DNA of 58,000 bases from Cryptomeria japonica (lineage: Eukaryota; Streptophyta; Pinopsida; Cupressales; Cupressaceae), in contig NC_081413.1 of assembly GCF_030272615.1 (NCBI RefSeq), positions 333,726,302-333,784,301 of the forward strand, written 5' to 3'. Numbering within the stretch: the first letter of the stretch is position 1; every line of letters begins with the position of its first letter. The notes below the pieces were generated by a model that had not been told where the DNA came from, made no database searches, and was given only the letters and a program-made list of their open reading frames with translations. Position numbers and translations under genes: made by a program. Of this stretch, positions 12,364-23,936 are shown piece by piece.

Positions 12364-15300
12364 TCGTGTTGCAAACATTGGGATCTCTAGTTAAGGTTGT
12401 TTCTATTGACCTTGCATGGTGTACTATAATGTTCTCTTGACTTGAGTTGTTATTTTAGATTTGTGAAGGAAAATGTCATTAGAACTTGAGAGATCTTATA
12501 CGTTTATGCTTTGTGTTTCTCCCTAATCTCTTCTAGAAATCATACTTGTGTGCAATATGTGTATTCATTTCTTATGCATGTCTCTTGATGTGAGTGATGT
12601 ATATATGATTCTAAGAGGTCTTGTTTGCTTTGTAATTTCTAGTGCTTACCTGAGTATTAGAGATTGTTTTCCATATATAAATGATTATGATATAGAATGA
12701 TAGAAAATTATGTGTGTTCTCTTAACTAATTAGCTTTCTACGTTGATTTTCTTAAGAATAGTAAGATGAAGTATTTGTATTATGCATATAAGAATGGTTT
12801 AGTTTAGATCATGATGAGAAAATAGACTAATTTGCATGAGTTGCATTAGTAGATATAAAATAGTAGTTTAATAATGTCCTTCTCCTTCCCTTATCCTTCT
12901 TTGTAAAATGTAAAGAGTTAATTGGTGTTGCTTGGGTACCAAATAGAACTATCAAGTGTTTATGTATGTGTGTGAATCTACATTTAAGAAAAAATTGTTT
13001 GAGTAAATCATATCTTTCAATAAGGACATGAGATTTCTAGATGCAATTGTAATGTTAGGAGACCTCATGGGAGGTTGAATTTGCGTATCTTAGAAAATGA
13101 TGTAAATAGCTGCATGGTATGATAAATATGGCATGTCTAGAAAAATTCAAATTATCCATGTGCAATTTTGGTGTGCATATATTGATTGTTTGACAATGCT
13201 TTTCTCCCTCTTCTCTCTATTTGGATAAAAGATTTATAGAACTGAAGAGCTTCTTAACACTAAGTAGAAGCATTGAATACTGAATGGCAAATATGATTTT
13301 GAATACATTAAAAGAGAAGTTTGGATGGAATAAATTTGCATCGGAGATCAAAATCTGTGTATTGCATTTAAGATTTTTGTTTGAAGAAGAATTAGTTAGA
13401 TAGAATATCTTTTCATAAATAATGTATAATTTTGTTTACGAACTAATAGGTTAAAAGATCATGTTATAATATGTGTGTTGAATGAAGTAAAGATTGGTGT
13501 GTTGCATGTATAGGAAAATGAAATCATATCATTGTGTCTTTATTTGGTTTGGCAAGATAAAAATCAGCTTTGAGTAGGAGTTGTGTGGTTTTGATGAAAT
13601 ATTTTGCTTGATCAAGAAAAGATTCTATATCCTTACCTTATTTGAATTTTGAGAAAGTGTTTGCTTAACTAATTCTATTAGGATGGATTCATAATAAATT
13701 GTATGAAGTTGTATTGTGACTCTAAATGATAATTTTCCTTGAATTTGTGTGACATGAAATGAAACTGGAGATAAAGTAAGTTGTATGTAAGGCTATGATA
13801 TCTAGTTTTATGCTTAATATAGACAATTGATTACCTAAGGGTATGTTGGTAAATTATCATAGGTTGTTGGAGTGGGAGTGATTGAAATCTGATATTAAAT
13901 TTTTCCTAAAATAATGAGATTTATTTGTTATGAGTAATTTACTTTTTTGAATATATGATTGATTAAAATGTTCAATGACATCATGTAGAACATTATGATC
14001 ATCTGCATGCTATGTATTGAGCATTGAACTTGAAATGGTGTATGTTATAGTAAATCATCAAGTGATTAATTGAAGTTCTAACATTTGTTTTATTATAACT
14101 CAATAAATATGATCAATTTATAGATAGGATATTAGCTTGAACATTAATCGGGTATGATTGTATGTATGAGATGCCTTATTTCCTCCTTGCATATGTTATC
14201 TTTCATGAAGGATACTTGTCTAGAATATCGTAAAGGATTTATTACATTAAAATAAATATAGATAAATAAACTTATGGTTTTAAATTCTAACACATTCAGG
14301 GTGGTGTACCCTTGGGTGTTGTGAAGTGGTTACTCCCTTTGGTGTGACTGATATTGGTCACCTCATGATGTAGATTTGGATGAGTTGGTTTTTTTTTTTG
14401 AGTTATTTTGAGAATTGTACGAAGTATCAATGGAGTTAATTTGATTTTTGGATTTCTTTACTTTAGGACTGACCACTAATTTCTTCTTTCATTTATTTTT
14501 TTCTCGTGGTGGCACTTGTCACACTTTATTTCTTGATTGATTTCGCCCTAGCAAATTTTCTTTCTTTTCATGATTTTATCTTGGATTTAATGATCTTTCC
14601 TTTGACCTTCTTTCTTTTGTTGTCCATAGTGGTCATTCTGAATGTTGAAGTATTATGGGCCCTCGTCATGAGCCAAGTGTTTTTTCAATCATGTTCATTT
14701 TGAACCTCTGATAGTGTGTGCAAGGGAGGACACCACTGATAAGTGCACTAGACTTAAGGAACAATTAGATAATGTCAGTATCAGTTGAATAAATGAAATA
14801 TGTTAATAAGATGAAATTTAGGATTTTATGGAATGTTAGATAGAAATTCATTTGTATTTGAGAAGTTTGTAATATATGAAATAGTTTAATGTGAAAGAAC
14901 TGTTGATTTCATACCTTCAATGAGTGCTTGTGTGTATATATATCATGCATAATTAATGGATTAGAGTGCCTTGAATAACTTGATTGGATGAAAGATGTGT
15001 GAATGTCTGTATCAGAGTAGCGTAGCAGAAGTGTGGTAGAGATTGAGTAGTTTGACAACTGTAAATCTTGTTTTCCTTGAAACTTAGGATCTAGATTTCT
15101 AGTAATTGTGAGATTCTATTGATCTTATTCGGTCCAAAAGGAAGTTTATTCAAATTTTCCTCATATTGGTGTATGACATGTGATTTATTTAATAATATAA
15201 GGATGTGCCTATGAGTAAAATATTGTGTAAAATGCATATTTATCTTCTTAATTGCATGTAACTAGATGTTAAAGGAGTGTTGCCATGCTTGAATGGTGCG

Positions 15301-15616
15301 AGTTATTGTGATTTTTTCTTATAGATGCTAACTCGGTGACAAGAATTATAGTTTTGGTCTTGCAAAATGTGGTTAAATATAGTTTCCTTGAAGAAGTTTT
15401 TATAATTTAGCATGTTTATTGTAACTAGTAAATTTTTTGTGACTTGTTTTATCTCTCATGTAACATATTTACTTTAGATAATTGAAGCATAGAAAGGAAA
15501 CTCTTATTGTCATTATCTTACTTTAGGCTAGGAAATGTTTGAATTAAGAAGTTTTAGGTTGATGTGTGTATGCTTTCAACTTAATCCTTAACGACTTCCA
15601 GGAGTAAGTCGAGCCT
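12364..15616 (+). mobile_element. Non-coding internal region of an LTR element
   Basis: About 3.25 kb between a primer-binding site (12352) and a polypurine tract (15617) in the right order and orientation for one element. I found no Gag, protease, integrase or reverse transcriptase match in any frame; the longest frame is about 65 codons. It may be a non-autonomous large retrotransposon derivative. Because I could not match the LTR ending at 12349 with the one starting at 15630, the two signals may belong to different elements. Confidence 0.4.
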
Positions 15617-15629
15617 AAGGGGGGAAGGA
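15617..15629 (+). other. Polypurine tract before an LTR start
   Basis: Purine run AAGGGGGGAAGGA directly followed by TGTAGTGCCCC, the form seen at the 3' LTR junction of plant chromovirus-type Gypsy elements. Confidence 0.65.
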
Positions 15630-18600
15630 TGTAGTGCCCCTCCTTGATTTATCTTTTCTTTTGTACATCAAAGGAATAAATTAATCTAAATTAGTCTACT
15701 TTATGATGATTTGATGGTATCATGTTATGTACTAACCCTATTTCATGATTGTATTGGATATGATGATGGATCTATATTTTATCATTATTCATGATGGATC
15801 ATATTGCTTATGGGATTTTGATGACATTATGATTACTCAAACCCTACTCTATAATTATGATGATTGTGTTGATGCTACGATGTTTGTGATTGTCTTCTAG
15901 TGTATTTGTGATTAGAGACGGTGTCATACCACTCATTGTGAGGGTGATATGATGTTACGATTATGTATCACTTACTTGATCATTTATGATGTATTGTGTT
16001 TAATGGTGGATGAGGGATTGCGGGTACCAGACATCGACTCCACCTGGTCTCATAGGTCTGAGTGTGTCTTTATCCCAATGGCAAGTTGTTGGAGATGGCA
16101 TGTGTTTCCCTCTCATTCTCTAGGCTTAAGTTGATACCCTTGTCAATTAGTGTCTTAGCTTGGGTTGTTGGTCTGCGTCATGTGGTATGTTGTTCAACCT
16201 TATGTCAAGTTGCCTTGTGAGTTTGTGATTATCTATTAATTAATAATTAATCTGTTTATATAGTCTATAAATATTAAATTAAATCAATGGATGACATTAA
16301 TATCTAATATTAATGTGTGATTATTATTATTGTTGTAAAATTATTACTCATTAATGTTTATTTAATGGATTTATATTTGATTGGTTATTTGGAATTGTGG
16401 AAATTAATTAATCAATTACTACATATAGCCATTGGCATAAATAATTAAATAATGGTTAGCATGAATACAATATATTTATACATATTTATTTTCTAGGAGT
16501 TTATAATTAATTGGTGGAATTATATTAGTTGAGTATTTATGCTTATCGGTACATCCATTTATTTATTTATTATTTATTTGATTATTTTATATGTATGTGG
16601 GAGATAATTATAGTATTGAGCTTAACTTATATTGGCTAGAGTATTTATATGTATCTATACATTTAATTATTTGTTTATTGTTTATCTATTTATTTATTTT
16701 TGGCTCATCTATTTATTGGTTATTTATTATTTATTTTTATTGGTTTTGATTTATTATTTGAGCTTTTGATTTATTGGATTATTTATTTATTTATTTATTG
16801 TTTAATTACTGGATGGATATTTATGTCTGTCTGTACATTTATTTATTTATCTTCTTTATTGATTATTTATTTATTTATTGTTTTGATTATTTATTTATTT
16901 GCATTGTTGTTTTATTTTTGTTATTATTTATGTACCTACCTCTTGTTATAATTGGCCCTCTTGGGAGTTGTGATTGTAAGGATAATATTATTTGATTGTT
17001 TGTTTATTTATTTATATTATTTATGGTTTTATATTTCATTGGAGCATTTATTTATATTGCCTTTGATTTATTTTATTGGGATTTAATTTATTATTGTTGT
17101 TTATTATATTATTGTTATTACATTCTCTTGTTACTAATTGAGTAATTAAATATTATGTTTATACCTACCCTATTATTTTATTGGTTGAGATTTGAGGGTA
17201 AGTAAATAATATTATTTTATATTATTTCCTTGATTTTTGGTGGGGGGTGGGTATAGAATATATTTTATTGGAATATTTTGATTGGTAGATATTCTTCTAT
17301 AGTTTTGAATGAGATTCTATTTATTGGATTTGTGAGGATTTTTGTGGGTGTGCTTCTGGATATCTTTCTGTGACTTTTGGATTTTAGAATTGCTTGGTTG
17401 GGTTGAATTTTGGAAAGCTTGTTGGTTTGGAATTTTTTCTCTTCTACGATTGGATTACCATCACTCTACTTCCAGGTTGGAGATCTTTTTCCATTCTTGC
17501 ATTTTAATTTTTGAAAAGACTTATTTTCTTGGTGATTGTTAAAAGATTGTTTGGAGAGATTTGGGAATGAATGATTATTCTATTATAAGTAATTGGGAGT
17601 AATATTTTGGGAAAAAGATTTATATATGATTTTATGAATCTGTGTGTTGTATTGTTGAAAAGGGCATTTGTGTATGTTAATATGTTGATTATAAATTTGC
17701 CTATGAATGCATTGTGGTAACAACTGCTTTTGTGAGGTTTATTTGTTGATGTATACCCTGTCTTGTATCTATTTGGTTTGATTAGATCTAGAGTGGCTAT
17801 GTCTATAATCATTTATGTGCAAGTTATTGCCAATATAAGTTGGAATTCTTGGATGTGTTTTATTGTTGGCCTTAACAAGGCTTTGTTTTGGTTTCTTATT
17901 GGCTTTTATTGTCTTCTTGGTCGTATTTATGCCATTGTAAGACCCGTGGCAGAATCTGGGCAAATTTGAATATCTCTGTATTTTGTCTTCATGAGTTGGT
18001 CCCTTGTTACAATAGTGCTACTATGGGCTTCAATAATGCCAAACTAGTGTCAACAGATTTCTAGGTTGGTTATTGAATCCCCCAACTGATTTCTATGCTT
18101 GGGCTTTATTCTTGAGGCTTTTTTTGTTATGTATGATGGTTTTGGGCATTGTGATATTCATTTGTGATATGTGTGAATCCATTGGGGCTTCGACAAGTGG
18201 TTTTGTGCTTGTCCATTAAGGTTTTGATATGTTGCTCTAGCAAGTTGAGTGATTCCTTGCTATTGAGGATGGTTAATTATAGCTCCAGCAAGAGGTTATA
18301 TTGTGCCTCACTGTGGAGGATCATTCTATGTTATTGGATTCATGTATTGCCCTTATTTTTGTGTATTTGGCATTCTTGAGGCTCTCTTTATTATTGTATT
18401 TTGGCATTATCAACTTATGGCGTGGTCCTTGTTAAGTGGCTCTTAGTTGTATGTTGATGACTATCTTTGTGATTCAATGTATTGGTTTTGTAATGACTTT
18501 TAATGCTACCAATGTTGAGTTTCATGTTGTTTTAGATGTATCTTGCTATGTTTTTACCCTGTGGTCTTGGTCCATGTTTGGGAGAGTGGGCTCTTGCATG

Positions 18601-18941
18601 TGTTGGACCTAGGTTATGAGCACTAGATCTCTAGGAAGGGGGTCTAGACCTATGGAATGACATGAAGAGTTTATGGTTTAATTTGCAAGTGATAATATTA
18701 TTAATAATTGATTAGTGGGTTGGGTATATAGGAATTCACCTAATCAAGATAAAGAATGTTTTTTTGTATGCCCCAATTGGACGGACCCAGGGAGGTGGTT
18801 TTTGGGATCCTAGATTGGGAAGAGCGTTGGAGCGGTATACCTGATCTCCCTTAAGTGACTCCAAGGTGGAGACAGATGCCACATGAGGCTAGCATGTGAT
18901 GACACTCTACCCCACATGTGTCCATTATCCATATGCCTTGT
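15630..18941 (+). repeat. Putative long LTR with (TTTA)-rich core
   Basis: Starts TGTAGTGCCCC right after a polypurine tract. It contains a region rich in TTTATTTATT at about 16550-17200 and ends before the CACTA-like repeat at 18942. No LTR end (CA) or matching partner was found, so the span is an upper bound. The frames at 16700-16951 and 17504-17812 are low-complexity by-products. No gene seen. Confidence 0.4.
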
Positions 18942-19150
18942 CACTAATACATTTGGTCTAGAATTCTGACGGAGAAGGTATATTGTGACCAAATTCAATT
19001 TTTTTTTTTAAAATGTCTGAATTCGTCAGAATTCCAACGGTAATTTCACATTTGGTTTCAACGGAGAAGGCATAAGCAATGAATTTTTTTTTTTCAAAAA
19101 AGTGCCCGCGTTTGTCGAAATTTTGATGACAACGGGCATTACTTAAAAAA
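18942..19150. repeat. CACTA-like ~210-bp repeat, copy A
   Basis: Begins CACTAATACATTTGG, contains repeated GGAGAAGG and near-palindromic GAATTC-TGACGG motifs, and ends CAACGGGCATTACTTAAAAAA. A second copy of almost the same length is at 35281-35492. A CACTA terminus followed by subterminal CGTC/GACGG repeats suggests the end of an En/Spm (CACTA) transposon. No matching inverted end or transposase is visible, so the class is an inference. Confidence 0.5.
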
Positions 19151-19849
19151 CAAAAGAGGGCAAGTCATTTGTGCATTCAATCCCGTGCAGGCTTCCGCGT
19201 TGACCTCAACCCCTAGAAAGATCAACGACACACTCACCATTCAAGGTAATTTCTCACACTCACCATCGAGGTACAATCTTCACCTTCATTTTGGATTTGC
19301 ATAATATGAGGAATTGCTTGGGTAGAATCTTCACCTTCATTCATTGATTTGCATATATGAGGAATTGCTTGCATCCCACCCATTGCTTGATCTATCCATT
19401 GTATTTCACAACTACTCGTGCTTTGTCGTTCCTAGGTCAACATCATCGAAAGTCTTTTAATGTTGCCCCCATGCCTCAGTTATCGATGTTCAGTCTTCCC
19501 CTTTTGCCACCATGAACTCTATACAGCCTGGAGGGCAATCAACCTCTATTTCTCTTTTCTCTCTCTCCCACCCTGCCCCTGTCATGGCACTAGGACATAT
19601 ATCCACTTTTCGTTCCCCCTCATCTTGAAATCCTTTTCCTTCTCTCTATTGCTTGGTTTCCTTGTATTGATGCACCATGATAGGAGATTAATGGTGAGGG
19701 TTGATATTTATTGTCTTTAATCCATATAATATTGACTATAGCAAATAAACATTTTCCTCCATGAAATAGTGAAGTCTTACCGTGTAAGATAATTTCATCA
19801 TTTGGACCTTCTATGAAGAAATGTTTGTTGTTCAAATCGGGGGCATCAC
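19151..19849. repeat. Non-coding; includes a ~50-bp tandem duplication and minus-strand LTR sequence
   Basis: A unit AATCTTCACCTTCATT...GAGGAATTGCTTG occurs twice, at 19274-19320 and 19326-19371. The right part, up to 19850, is probably the start of the LTR of the minus-strand Gypsy element (see 19851-19865). No gene seen. Confidence 0.45.
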
Positions 19850-19850
19850 A

Positions 19851-19865
19851 ATCCTCCCCTCCCAA
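19851..19865 (-). other. Polypurine tract of a minus-strand Gypsy element
   Basis: Read on the minus strand: GAGGACAAGCAAATTTGGGAGGGGAGGAT is interrupted by the LTR start TGTGATGCCCC at 19850. GAGGACAAGC followed by a G-rich tract is the usual 3' junction of chromovirus-type (Tekay/Del) Gypsy elements. It has the same strand as the gag remnant at 20270-21135. Confidence 0.65.
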
Positions 19866-20269
19866 ATTTGCTTGTCCTCAAGCAACTTTAGGTTTAGATG
19901 ATCAAATATATCAGCCCCCTCCCAAGGTTTGTAATATTAAGACAACTTTTCTCTCATCAATTGTAATCATGAGACAAAATAAGGGAAAACTTTCCATATA
20001 TTGTCTAGAAGCATGCCACACATCTATGACCTTAAACATAATGTTCTCTTTTGAATAAATTCTTGTTTCTTTTTATTCTCTTAGTTGTTAAGCATCATTC
20101 TTGAATTTATACATTGAGCATGAACCAAGTACAAAGTATCCACATGCCAATATATGTACTATTATTAGATCCTTCTTTTATAGTAGAATGCATTCACTCT
20201 TTACTTAACGATGAAACCTTGAGGTTCTATGAAGAGGTTTCTTCTGTCATATTTATGAGGGTGTTGTGA

Positions 20270-21135
20270 TTATTGGATTAGTTCCTCCACAAAATTCCAT
20301 TTGTTAATTGTCCCCTCTTCTTTTGATGGGATTCTCTTATGGTCTCCTTCGCCATATCTTTCTTTTTTGCTCAGGTTTCCTTTTTCTTCTTCATCAGATA
20401 TTGCCTCTATTTTTCGTAGTTGGCCTCCACATATATGTCCTAGTTCCCATTTTTCTTTGCATTTATAACACAAGTTCTTTCTTTAAAGAATCCTTGCATT
20501 ACATGTATGCCTAGGTGCCCATGGATATTTGCACATAAAAACACATCTTTCCCTCATGTGTTTCATCTTGTTTACAAGTGTGTCCTCTTTCCCATTTCTT
20601 CCTGCAATCAAAAGATAGGCCTTTCTTCCTTAGTTCTTCTCATTTGTCATGAGAGAGTTTCATATTCTTGTTCTTTTCCTTCTCGTATAAGTGCTTATCT
20701 CTTGATGCCATTTTCTTAGAGTGATCCTTTTACTTTGCTTGGGTGGAATCTAGCTGAGTGTCTTTAAGGATTGTCTCTTGGAGTGTAGTTGGATCCAAGG
20801 CACTTACTAGACCACGAGTGACATCAAATAGTCCTCCTATAAATAGGAAAGTGAGTCTCTCCTCAGCTATTCTGGAAACCATAACAACTAACCTTTGAAA
20901 TTTCCTAATGTAGTCTTCAAGGGTTCCCTTTTGCCTTATTCTTTAGTTCTTTGAATTTTTTTGGGGGAAGAGTTTGGTCAAATCTTTCAATGAGTCTTTT
21001 TTGTAAGGCATTATAGATCTTTAAACCTTCGTGCTCTTGAGAAATTGGGCCATGATGTCACCAATCATGTGCCTCCCCTTCTAGATATAGTATGGTGAAT
21101 GTAATGGTAATTTTCTAATGCAAGAGCATCCCCGG
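20270..21135 (-). pseudogene. Gypsy gag remnant (Retrotrans_gag plus zinc knuckle)
   Basis: Translated by eye from the minus strand. Starting near 21107 there is the classic Gag core YLEGEAHDW followed by a TGA where Trp is expected, then LIERFDQTLPP, then after a frameshift near 20940 GTLEDYIRKFQRLVVM and IAEERLTFLFIGGL. Further down at 20473-20400 is a CCHC knuckle CYKCKEKWELGHIC. Only about 400 bp separate this from the polypurine tract at 19865, so the whole of pol has been deleted. It is most like chromovirus Gag; the lineage is an inference. Confidence 0.75.
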
Positions 21136-21342
21136 TTCATAGCAATCTTTCATCAACCAAAAACATTTTCTTTTATGTTTGTAGTTTCAGTTTTCCTTTC
21201 TATGTGTCCCAATTTTGGCACACCAGTTTCCTGTGGAGTTGGTTTCTTCTTGAATACTTGATCACCCAGCTTGCTTTCTAACCGCATCTCATTTGGATCA
21301 CTTTTAGACAAGATATCACTACCGGTTTCCTTGACAGTTCCT

Positions 21343-21886
21343 TGTTACCGGATTGTTCCATTGTTACCGGTTGCCTGAGACCTATTCTGGTGATCTACCA
21401 AAACCCATTCTGATGCTTGTGGAGCCTTGGATGTTGATCTCGATGTTTCTTGACGTGTGGTCGACCTTGTGTGTTTCATCCTTTGGATTTTCTAGAGGCC
21501 GACCTCATTCATTTCTGCATGTTAGAGTTTTGATCCTTTTGGGACGACCTAATCCTTTGGATTGATATATATATTTATAATCATGCTTTAGAAATCAATC
21601 AAACAACTTGGAGAATAAAGGAGAATCAGATAGATAGGGCTTAGAAGATAGATCTTTCAATTCAAGGTCCCGGTGAGACCTATTCTACCAGGCCTGTGTG
21701 TTGGTATGTTGTAACCCAGTTGTTACCAATTGGATGTAATTAACTTCTCATGCAATAAAATTGATTGTTATGCATTGCCTCCATCATATCTGTGTGTTTC
21801 CGTTGTGTTAACTCTTGCTGACCAGTTTGGACTGATCTCCTCAAGGTCCCTCCTCATCGGTGGCTGCTTCATAATAAAATCCAACA
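21343..21886 (+). repeat. Possible solo LTR of a Copia-like element
   Basis: Begins TGTTACCGG and ends ATCCAACA, about 544 bp, with CCGG motifs and a TATATATATTTATAA stretch near 21567. Copia LTRs in this window begin TGTTGG or TGTTAC and end CTAACA, so the form fits. No target duplication flanks it (TTCCT against CATGA) and no internal region follows, so confidence is low. Confidence 0.3.
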
Positions 21887-23373
21887 CATGACTACACACT
21901 AGTGAACATAAGGGAAGAGTGTCATCACATAACTGGTATGGACTCTAGCAGGCCTCCATTGGCCCCAGGCCCCCATCCTGGGTTACCCTGGTAGCCTCTA
22001 TGGACATGCCCCCCACTCAAAAACCACTCTTCCTTATGACACTACACAACCTCCAAAGAACCCCAAAGCAAATCACAAAAGCCAACCAACATAAGGAGTT
22101 CAAAAGGCAAACTAAAGAACAACTTGATTAAACAAACCTTCTACCAAGATTTAACCAATTGGAGGTGTGAAATGAACAACTGGTCTATCCACAAAACAAG
22201 ACCAAAACCACTATAAGACAAGGATGACCACAACCATAACTTAACCAAATCAAATTGCACAATAAACTTACATTCAACAACATGCCATCATGACACGAGA
22301 ATGACTAAACTAAATCAACACCAAAATTTCACCATTCCGAGTAAACACTCAAACAGATCTACTTGTACAATAAATTTCATTAATATTATGGAATCATAGC
22401 ATTCACTCAAAATATAATTAAACACTAATATCCTCTACTTGCAATTTTCAATGACTGACTCTTTCATGAAAAGAACATCACAATATGGAATTACTCATGA
22501 AGACAATCTAAGAAAACATACGTTCAAATAAACCATCAGTTAAAGACAATATAACATCATTTCATTTAAAGCCAATTTGGATATCATAAATATCATTTAA
22601 AATCAAATTTCAAGTTAAAGAAAATAGTATTTAAAATACATTTGAAAACTAAATTCAATACTTAAATCAAAATAATCCTTTTCAAATAAAAATTGTATCG
22701 ACTAAACGTAAATATAAACTTCATTTGCACAAAATAATTTGTGATTGTAACCAAACAAATTTAATCATTTAATTTCTATCACTAAACACAAATTTTATAG
22801 TTCATATAAATACACACATATATTATATTAAATACTAATCTGATATTTCATTTTAAAACTGAATTTCCCCTAATCACCATAATCCAATAAAAAAAAATTA
22901 TAAATTGGAAATTACAAAATTACCAATTAAAATTTACAATAATATATATTACTATGAAATGAAAATAAATTATTCAATTCCCAAATTAAATCTATTTACA
23001 TTTCCCACTTTCAAAAGTCTCAAATTTATTTAAAATTTTATTTAAACCACCAATATATATATATATATATTAAATTAAATGTTAATTAAAACAAAATAAA
23101 TATATAAAAACAAACTTTATTTAAAATATAGTTTTAAGCCCACATGGGCTAGCCCACCATGTGGGTTGAGTGTTCCTCATGTATGGGGAACAACGTTGCT
23201 TTATGGGCAGCGCTCCCCATACAATGGGGACCACACTCCCCATTGTGGTGAGTGGGTTGAGCCTCGTGCTCCCCACTTGCCACATTAAATATGTTTTTAT
23301 ATTATATATTTTTTTGAAGAATTAAATACATTTTTTTTTTTGAAAAATGCATTCCAGATCTGGTATACCATGT
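21887..23373. other. AT-rich spacer with GC-rich fold-back blocks, no gene seen
   Basis: Two fold-backs stand out. At 21901-22045 arms AACATAAGGGAAGAGTG and CACTCTTCCTTATGAC flank a GC-rich loop. At 23143-23285 a GC-rich block has GCCCACATGGGC and CAATGGGG/CCCCATTG arms. The rest is AT-rich with a short TA tract near 23052. No coding sequence was recognised. Confidence 0.5.
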
Positions 23374-23874
23374 GCATTTCAAATGTAAAGTTGTAGATAT
23401 TTGTAATGATTATACTGTAATATTTTGAAGTTGTAAGAGAAACCTTTAATAGGGTAAAAGACTCTAACCAAGTCTATAAATTGTAAATCCTTTAACCAGG
23501 TGCTACACTTATATAGTGTTGTAAAAATCCTTTAGTAAGGTAGATCTAACCGATCTTAATACTCCTAACAGGGTAAGCTATCAGAAATAGCTAAATGTAG
23601 CTCTAACCGAGCATTCTTTATTATTGCAGTAGTGAAGTTGTGGGTGCCATCCCCACCGCAATTTTTCTCTCTAACCAAGAGTTTCTGTGTGACCAAAATA
23701 TATGTGTTATGGAGTGAATCATGTATGATTGTTATCTGTTGATTATAGTTTTATTTTATGTTATTGCACTATTCTATTTATGCATAATAGTAAGGTTATT
23801 ACAAAGGAAAAGTTTTGGAGTACTGATTCACCCCTCCCCTCTCAGTACATTAGCTTTCTATATTGGGCCTAACA
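23374..23874 (+). repeat. 5' LTR of the pol-less element (5'-truncated)
   Basis: Matches 30269-30769 of the 3' LTR and ends GGGCCTAACA before the primer site. Homology stops at GCATTTC (23374). The part equivalent to 29587-30268 is absent upstream, so the element lost its left end and no target duplication can be tested. Confidence 0.88.
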
Positions 23875-23876
23875 AT

Positions 23877-23888
23877 TGGTATCAGAGG
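23877..23888 (+). other. Primer-binding site with one change
   Basis: TGGTATCAGAGG, 11 of 12 bases matching the initiator Met tRNA site TGGTATCAGAGC. It lies two bases after the LTR end, as in the complete Copia. Confidence 0.85.
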
Positions 23889-23936
23889 TTGAATCTTGGA
23901 AAAGGGTTTAACCACCTAAAGAGAAAGATCTTAGCA

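Noticed and set aside
16700-16995. Hydrophobic membrane-like frames of 83 and 73 codons
   Set aside because: They translate (TTTA)n-type repeats into Leu/Ile/Phe/Tyr and need no selection to stay open.
21343-21886. Solo LTR as a firm call
   Set aside because: TG...CA ends and motifs fit, but flanking bases do not form a target duplication and no second copy is present, so it is listed only at low confidence.
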